Positions 60,023-64,000 of a stretch of DNA of 64,000 nucleotides are shown here, one piece after another. Under the pieces are notes generated by a model. The model did not search any database and was not told the DNA's origin. It saw only the letters and a list, made by a program, of their open reading frames with translations. The stretch comes from Leptonema sp964619535 (lineage in GTDB: Bacteria; Spirochaetota; Leptospiria; Leptospirales; Leptonemataceae), in NCBI GenBank assembly GCA_964619535.1, contig CAZUEX010000001.1, positions 62,001 through 126,000 of the forward strand, in the 5' to 3' direction. Numbering within the stretch: position 1 is the stretch's first letter; the number at the start of each line of letters is the position of its first letter. Made by a program: the position numbers and the translations under genes.

Positions 60023-60045
60023 GCCAGCAATACTATGAGGTGGTT

Positions 60046-61359
60046 ATGGGCTCCGTGAATCGCAAATCAGCAATCCGAACAGCCGAAGGGGGCCGTGCCC
60101 GGTCCATAACACCGGAAGAACAGCTCCGCCGGTCGGTGCTCACATGCCTTTTGTGGGAGGATAACTTCTACGAGGATGGCGAAGCAATAGCTGATCGAAT
60201 TCAGCGTCTGGTCGGTGAAGTCACGCCCGAAGTCGCTGGAGAGGTAGCAATCGCAGCTCGGGAAAACCAGAAGCTGCGTCATGTTCCGCTCTTAGTGGCG
60301 AGGGCGATGGCGAAGCATGGTTACAAGAACACTGCGGATACCATCCAGAAGGTTATCCAGCGTCCTGATGAGCTCACGGAGTTTCTTGCTCTTTACTGGC
60401 TCAAAGGCAGAGAACCGCTTTCGAAGCAGGTTAAGAAAGGGCTGGCGCGTTCCTTCACTAAATTCAACGAATATCAGCTGGCAAAATATAACCGCGACGG
60501 AAAGATCAAGTTGCGGGATGTCCTCTTCATGGTGCATGCTCGGCCCAAAGACGAAGCGCAAGCAGCCGTTTGGAAGCGTCTTGTGGATGGCGAACTTGAA
60601 ACGCCTGATACGTGGGAAGTGCGCCTGTCGGCCGGACAGGACAAACGAGAATCCTTTGAAGCGCTCTTGGATGAGAAGAAGCTGGGGGCCCTGGCATTGC
60701 TACGCAACCTGCGCAACATGCAGCAGGCTGGCATCGCCAATTCCAAGTTGAAGCAGGCATTGCTCGAAATGAATACGGAGCGCGTCCTGCCTTTCCGGTT
60801 CATTGCTGCATCCAGGCATTCAGAAGGATTGGAGGCGGAACTCGAAGCGGCGATGTTCAAAGCGCTGTCAGGATTGCGAACACTCCCCGGCAAGACGGTT
60901 GTTCTTGTCGACGTTTCAGGTTCGATGCAGGCCCCACTGAGCTCAAAGGCGGACCTCCGTCGAATTGATGCTGCCGCAGGTCTTGCTATGCTGGCTCTGG
61001 AACTTTGCGACGAGGGTCGTGTCTGTCTGTTCAATACGGCGGTCAGCGATCTGGATGGTTCATCAAGGGGATTCCGGATGATCAAGAAAGTGGAAGGGCA
61101 CCTTGGTGGTGGGACTTTGCTCGGGAGAGCAGTTGGCTACGTGAACGACATTGACGCCGACAGGCTCATTGTTATCACGGATGAGCAGTCGCATGATCCT
61201 GTGCCGGCTCCGCAGTTTGAACATTCATACCTGGTGAATGTTGCTTCGATGAAGAATGGGGTCGGGTATAAGAACGGTTGGACTCACATCGACGGATGGT
61301 CGGAATCCGTCCTGCAGTACATCGTCGCTACCGAAAGCGCGCTGACTCTCGCCCGATAG
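60046..61359 (+). CDS. rsr: Ro60/TROVE protein (Rsr)
   Basis: 437 residues from ATG 60046 (site GAGG at 60037); TTG 60010 would run into the Y RNA. Residues about 22-270 form the HEAT-repeat TROVE ring domain. The VWA domain has MIDAS residues DVSGS (Asp289, Ser291, Ser293), Thr357 (GGGT) and Asp379 (ITDE). Ro60 is a ring that binds Y RNA and misfolded RNA ends; in Deinococcus the Y RNA tethers it to PNPase. A phage-borne copy may steer host RNA decay. Confidence 0.95.
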   Translation: MGSVNRKSAIRTAEGGRARSITPEEQLRRSVLTCLLWEDNFYEDGEAIADRIQRLVGEVTPEVAGEVAIAARENQKLRHVPLLVARAMAKHGYKNTADTIQKVIQRPDELTEFLALYWLKGREPLSKQVKKGLARSFTKFNEYQLAKYNRDGKIKLRDVLFMVHARPKDEAQAAVWKRLVDGELETPDTWEVRLSAGQDKRESFEALLDEKKLGALALLRNLRNMQQAGIANSKLKQALLEMNTERVLPFRFIAASRHSEGLEAELEAAMFKALSGLRTLPGKTVVLVDVSGSMQAPLSSKADLRRIDAAAGLAMLALELCDEGRVCLFNTAVSDLDGSSRGFRMIKKVEGHLGGGTLLGRAVGYVNDIDADRLIVITDEQSHDPVPAPQFEHSYLVNVASMKNGVGYKNGWTHIDGWSESVLQYIVATESALTLAR

Positions 61360-61365
61360 TATCTC

Positions 61366-61412
61366 ACCTCATAGTCTGTGGTCTACCCTGCATTGATCGC
61401 AGACTATGAGGT
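61366..61412 (+). promoter_or_regulatory. Hairpin that covers the ribosome-binding site of the next gene
   Basis: ACCTCATAGTCTG (61366-61378) and CAGACTATGAGGT (61400-61412) pair perfectly over 13 bp with a 21-base loop. The right arm contains GAGGT, the ribosome-binding site of ATG 61417. It may end rsr transcripts or keep the next gene closed until unfolded. Confidence 0.75.
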
Positions 61413-61416
61413 ACCC

Positions 61417-61734
61417 ATGAACGAGAACCTGACCGACGAAACGCAAACTGAAGGCGCAGAAGGAACGCAGCCGACGGATACGGAAACCAACCAGGAGATG
61501 CCCACACCTACCGACCAGGCCCCGCAGCCGCCCACGGCGCCGACAGACCCCCCGGTGGAAACGCAGACCGAAAGCGCAGACCGAACGCTCGCCGGTCTGC
61601 TCGTAGCGCTTCACCCGGTGAAGAAGCAGCGCCTCTATTCCGAGATCGACGGTATCGTCCGCCAGGGCGGGATGAAGACCGACACGGTGCTGCACCTGAT
61701 CGGAACGGCGATCCAGCGGGAGCTTGATGCCTGA
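61417..61734 (+). CDS. Small acidic phage protein with Pro/Thr-rich start
   Basis: 105 residues. First half is rich in T, P, E and Q; second half is a helical domain (VKKQRLYSEIDGIVRQGGMK). No family known. Its translation may be controlled by the hairpin. Stop overlaps the next start. Confidence 0.55.
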   Translation: MNENLTDETQTEGAEGTQPTDTETNQEMPTPTDQAPQPPTAPTDPPVETQTESADRTLAGLLVALHPVKKQRLYSEIDGIVRQGGMKTDTVLHLIGTAIQRELDA

Positions 61735-62614
61735 GCCGCTCTTTCTGCCGTACCGCTTCGCTCGGGAGTATCAATACGCCTGGATGGAATACTACGCGTA
61801 CATCCAGGCGGCGCTTCCGGGCGGAGCGGACATACGCGTCCAGAAGGGGATTCTGGACAGCCTCTGGAGCGGGGCAGGGAAGTTCTTCGGCAAGCTCCGG
61901 CGCCGGACTCCCTTCAAAGGCCCGACCATCGAGATAGGCACGCGGCCCGAGCAAGGCATCCCGTTTTCCGATGAGGTCGACGGTCTTGAGGAATGGGAGC
62001 GCGCCGCCTTCGACTGGCTCCACGACGACTACAACGAGATCTATACCAGCGAGGCATACAAGGGCACGGTGATCGGCATGATTGCCGACGAGTTCATCCG
62101 GCAGGGCTTTGACCTGAACCGCTTGAAAGAAATGTCCCTCGACGATTTCGACGGTGAAATGAAAGGCCGCGGTTACCCGGAAGGTCTATCAGACCTCGAC
62201 GACTACCTCGATCGAAACGGAATCAAGCAATCCTCTCTCTATGCGGCCATGTGGAACCAGGAGCACGGAGGAAAGTGGTTAGCGGTCTACAATGAAAAGG
62301 GAGAGCGTGCCGGCCGATCTTATGAAGTCGTCCGGGATATGGTTCGAGACATCATCCAGCAATCCATCGAAGAGGACGTATCGATCGACGAGATCCGGCA
62401 GAGACTGATCTACGCCGACAGCGAAGAGGCAAAGCGGATGCTGCGCCGGCCCGATGGCTCTCTCGATGAAGAGGCCTATCAGGAGTTCTTCCTCACGCAC
62501 TTGAACCGGGACATGGTCCGCGTTGCCATCACTGAGACGTCCTATGCTTTCAACAACGGAAAGATACTTCGGGCTTTGCATGAGGGCTCAGAGTATCTTC
62601 AATTCCAGTGGTAG
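61727..62614 (+). CDS. Minor head protein-like, ends early (SPP1 gp7/Mu F type)
   Basis: 295 residues from ATG 61727. The C-terminal part (DMVRVAITETSYAFNNGKIL, then ALHEGSEYLQFQW) matches the phage head morphogenesis domain, where an Arg/Thr-Glu-Thr helix precedes a conserved (D)xxVCxxC-type end. Here it stops right after FQW, so that end is missing. It may be truncated or a variant. The family helps assemble the portal and head. Confidence 0.6.
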   Translation: MPEPLFLPYRFAREYQYAWMEYYAYIQAALPGGADIRVQKGILDSLWSGAGKFFGKLRRRTPFKGPTIEIGTRPEQGIPFSDEVDGLEEWERAAFDWLHDDYNEIYTSEAYKGTVIGMIADEFIRQGFDLNRLKEMSLDDFDGEMKGRGYPEGLSDLDDYLDRNGIKQSSLYAAMWNQEHGGKWLAVYNEKGERAGRSYEVVRDMVRDIIQQSIEEDVSIDEIRQRLIYADSEEAKRMLRRPDGSLDEEAYQEFFLTHLNRDMVRVAITETSYAFNNGKILRALHEGSEYLQFQW

Positions 62615-62671
62615 CTGAAATCCAGCAGAAGATGCTCAAGTTACCCTGTCCTTTTTTCGATGATCAGGTAG

Positions 62672-62701
62672 GCCCCTCCGATCCGCAAAGACAGAAGGGG
62701 C
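62672..62701. other. Hairpin next to the small peptide gene
   Basis: GCCCCT (62672-62677) and AGGGGC (62696-62701), 6 bp with an 18-base loop. It lies just after the stop of the minus-strand peptide and could stabilise or end that transcript; no T-run follows. Confidence 0.35.
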
Positions 62702-62710
62702 GCTCCCGTG

Positions 62711-62779
62711 TTATTTGCCAAGCCTGATAACGATGATCGCAATCGTTATCAGCGCCAGGGCAAGTGTTGACTCGCTCAT
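62711..62779 (-). CDS. Tiny hydrophobic toxin-like peptide
   Basis: 22 residues from ATG 62779 (29 from ATG 62800). It is a single membrane helix with short charged ends: ALALITIAIIVIRLGK. AAGGAGG sits five bases before the start. Size and layout fit type I toxins and small holin-like toxins. A perfect 9-bp inverted repeat (GATAACGAT, 62726-62750) lies inside the frame. It is the only clear minus-strand gene of the prophage part. Confidence 0.5.
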   Translation of the reverse strand: MSESTLALALITIAIIVIRLGK

Positions 62780-63008
62780 TGAAACCTCCTTGTTCCTCAT
62801 GATGACAGCACTCAGTGCTTCCGAGAGGACCTGTAAATAATGTCGGAAGAGTCTTGGCCCCTTTGAGTACTTTGCGGACGAGCCGCACGCTTCTTGGTGT
62901 ACTCGTCCTGCGCTTCTGAACAAAAACCCTGTCATGAATCTCGGGCTAATACCGTCGTGCTCGGATTTCTGAGCTGCATGGCTTTTCTTCGCATGGTAGG
63001 ATCGAGCC
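62780..63008. other. Gap with no clear gene
   Basis: Between the peptide and the next plus-strand gene. It should hold promoters for both directions. No strong box, repeat or RNA was recognised by eye. Confidence 0.4.
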
Positions 63009-63173
63009 ATGCAGTCGAAAAAGTACAGCGTGGAGGCTCGCTACCACATGCAGGCCATGAAAGAGCAGCACGAACGCAAGATGAAGCGGCTCGGCGTCGC
63101 CGTCATAGCCTTCTACCTTCTCTGTGTCGCGTTTGTTGCCGGTGCGGCGATCATCGCGGGAGGGAAGCCGTGA
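63009..63173 (+). CDS. Small membrane protein
   Basis: 54 residues. Charged helical start (EQHERKMKRL), one membrane helix (VAVIAFYLLCVAFVAGAAII). Stop overlaps the next GTG. Confidence 0.5.
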   Translation: MQSKKYSVEARYHMQAMKEQHERKMKRLGVAVIAFYLLCVAFVAGAAIIAGGKP

Positions 63174-63625
63174 GTGTCCTGCCTCAAGGACCTAAGAAGC
63201 GGTACGCTGTTTCGTCGTACTTCGTGAAGGGGAACAAATACACAAATCATCTCAGAATAGTGAGCGCCACAAGCGAAGCCGAAGCAATTGGCCTGTTTTT
63301 GCGGGACGACGTAGTCAGAAAAACAGTAACCGACGGCAGTGTTATGATCGGAAACCCACCGGCATGTGTTGAGGTACCAGAACAGGATATGAGTGATCCT
63401 GCAAGAAACCCATTTCTTTCCGATGAAGAGAAGGCGATCCTGCGGTGCGCTATTCGTTGGTCGGTTCCGTACAGATCCTATGTCGATGCAATACCGGGAA
63501 GCGAGAAGTACAAGTATTGTTTACGCCTGGTGAACAAAGGGTGCTTGGTACGATACAATTGCATAGAAGGGAACAAGAAATTCTTCTTCATTACCCAAGC
63601 CGGCCGCAAGGAGTTGGAACGATGA
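63170..63625 (+). CDS. Hypothetical phage protein
   Basis: 151 residues from GTG 63170, GTGA overlap with the gene before. Start MSVLPQGPKKRYAVSSYF; the region ATSEAEAIGLFLRDDV is helical and the end (NKKFFFITQAGRKELER) resembles a winged-helix tail. No known function. Confidence 0.5.
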   Translation: MSVLPQGPKKRYAVSSYFVKGNKYTNHLRIVSATSEAEAIGLFLRDDVVRKTVTDGSVMIGNPPACVEVPEQDMSDPARNPFLSDEEKAILRCAIRWSVPYRSYVDAIPGSEKYKYCLRLVNKGCLVRYNCIEGNKKFFFITQAGRKELER

Positions 63626-63993
63626 GTACCGGCGGTCAATACGGAGAGCCGTGGTTCAAAGCATGCGGGACAGGTGGCGAGGCCCAGGTCCTCAAGTATA
63701 GCTTGGAGCTGGTGACTACTCTGGCGCCCACAAATGGGAAGCACGAAGAGGCCACGAGAATCGTTCAATGCGTCAACGCCTGCGCCGGCATGGAAGATCC
63801 GGAGAAAGAGATCGCGGATCTGCGGGCACAGAATACCTCACTCTTTCGGCTCCTCGCCGACATCCGTGCGGCCGCTGGTGACCCGTCGGGCCGACTCATG
63901 CAGGACGAGCTGGTAGAGCATATCGGAAAGCTTAAAGAAGCTGCACTGATTCGGCACAATATTCCCGGAGACCCCGCTGATAGCGGGGAATGA
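63622..63993 (+). CDS. Phage protein with VNACAGM motif
   Basis: 123 residues, overlapping the previous stop by four bases. RIVQCVNACAGMEDPE is a motif often seen in small early phage proteins of unknown role. The coil EKEIADLRAQNTSLFRLL follows. Complete within the window. Confidence 0.6.
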   Translation: MSTGGQYGEPWFKACGTGGEAQVLKYSLELVTTLAPTNGKHEEATRIVQCVNACAGMEDPEKEIADLRAQNTSLFRLLADIRAAAGDPSGRLMQDELVEHIGKLKEAALIRHNIPGDPADSGE

Positions 63994-64000
63994 ACAAGGG

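Noticed and set aside
60010..60045. TTG 60010 as start of the Ro60 gene
   Set aside because: It lies inside the Y RNA 3' strand, and ATG 60046 has a proper ribosome-binding site.
49209..64000. Integrative conjugative element instead of a prophage
   Set aside because: Terminase subunits, NinB-like, HNH and head-protein genes point to a phage; no conjugation genes are seen in the window.

Overview
The window looks like chromosome from a spirochaete of the order Leptospirales, probably Leptonema or a close relative. This is inferred from gene content, GC of roughly 50-55%, many lipoproteins with relaxed lipoboxes, a flgG-flgH-flgI-flgJ cluster and a murC-ftsQ-ftsA-ftsZ cluster. It falls into two parts: ordinary chromosome up to about 49.1 kb, then one end of a prophage that runs off the right edge.

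Chromosomal part (1-49,096). Short operons alternate in direction. 1-9.7 kb holds an XRE regulator, envelope proteins (an AsmA-like protein back to back with a metallopeptidase/propeller/Omp85-like protein, an ApbE-like lipoprotein, an SppA-type protease) and the acetolactate synthase small subunit. 9.7-18.9 kb holds lipoproteins, an APC permease, an odd protein with a sigma-70 region 4 motif, LepA, YqgE and RF3. 19.0-23.1 kb is a fast-evolving lipoprotein island with three paralogues, one a mosaic of the other two. 23.4-30.9 kb holds a giant pseudokinase/ATPase/GAF/PP2C protein whose start codon overlaps that of a divergent class A penicillin-binding protein. 30.9-35.9 kb has CobQ, DUF2804, a metallo-beta-lactamase-fold protein, a ferredoxin and a solitary DNA methyltransferase. 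35.9-39.2 kb is the flagellar operon behind a sigma-28-like promoter. 41.7-48.9 kb runs into the cell-division cluster and an NfeD-like protein.

Prophage part (49,097-64,000). A tRNA-Ile(GAU) gene is followed directly by a tyrosine integrase, so its 3' end is the likely attachment site. Then come, nearly all on the plus strand and often with overlapping stop/start codons, a zinc ribbon, an antirepressor, small membrane proteins, a replication protein with iteron-like repeats inside its gene (a lambda-O-like origin), HNH and NinB-like recombination proteins, a dCMP deaminase, a ParB-HTH fusion, a nucleotide-cyclase-like protein and the terminase pair.

The most striking element lies just after the large terminase, where a portal gene would be expected. 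Two tandem structured RNAs (59,823-59,881 and 59,892-60,022) sit directly upstream of a Ro60/TROVE protein (60,046-61,359). They share unpaired motifs and an 8-bp stem that differs by compensatory changes. The second carries a complete permuted tRNA mimic: T arm, acceptor stem closed by a GAAA loop, then D arm. This matches bacterial Y RNAs (YrlA type), which partner Ro60. The class is known, including in phages; a two-paralogue Ro60-Y RNA cassette in a spirochaete prophage is the candidate novelty. Downstream are a hairpin that hides a ribosome-binding site, a minor head protein that ends early, and a tiny toxin-like peptide on the opposite strand.
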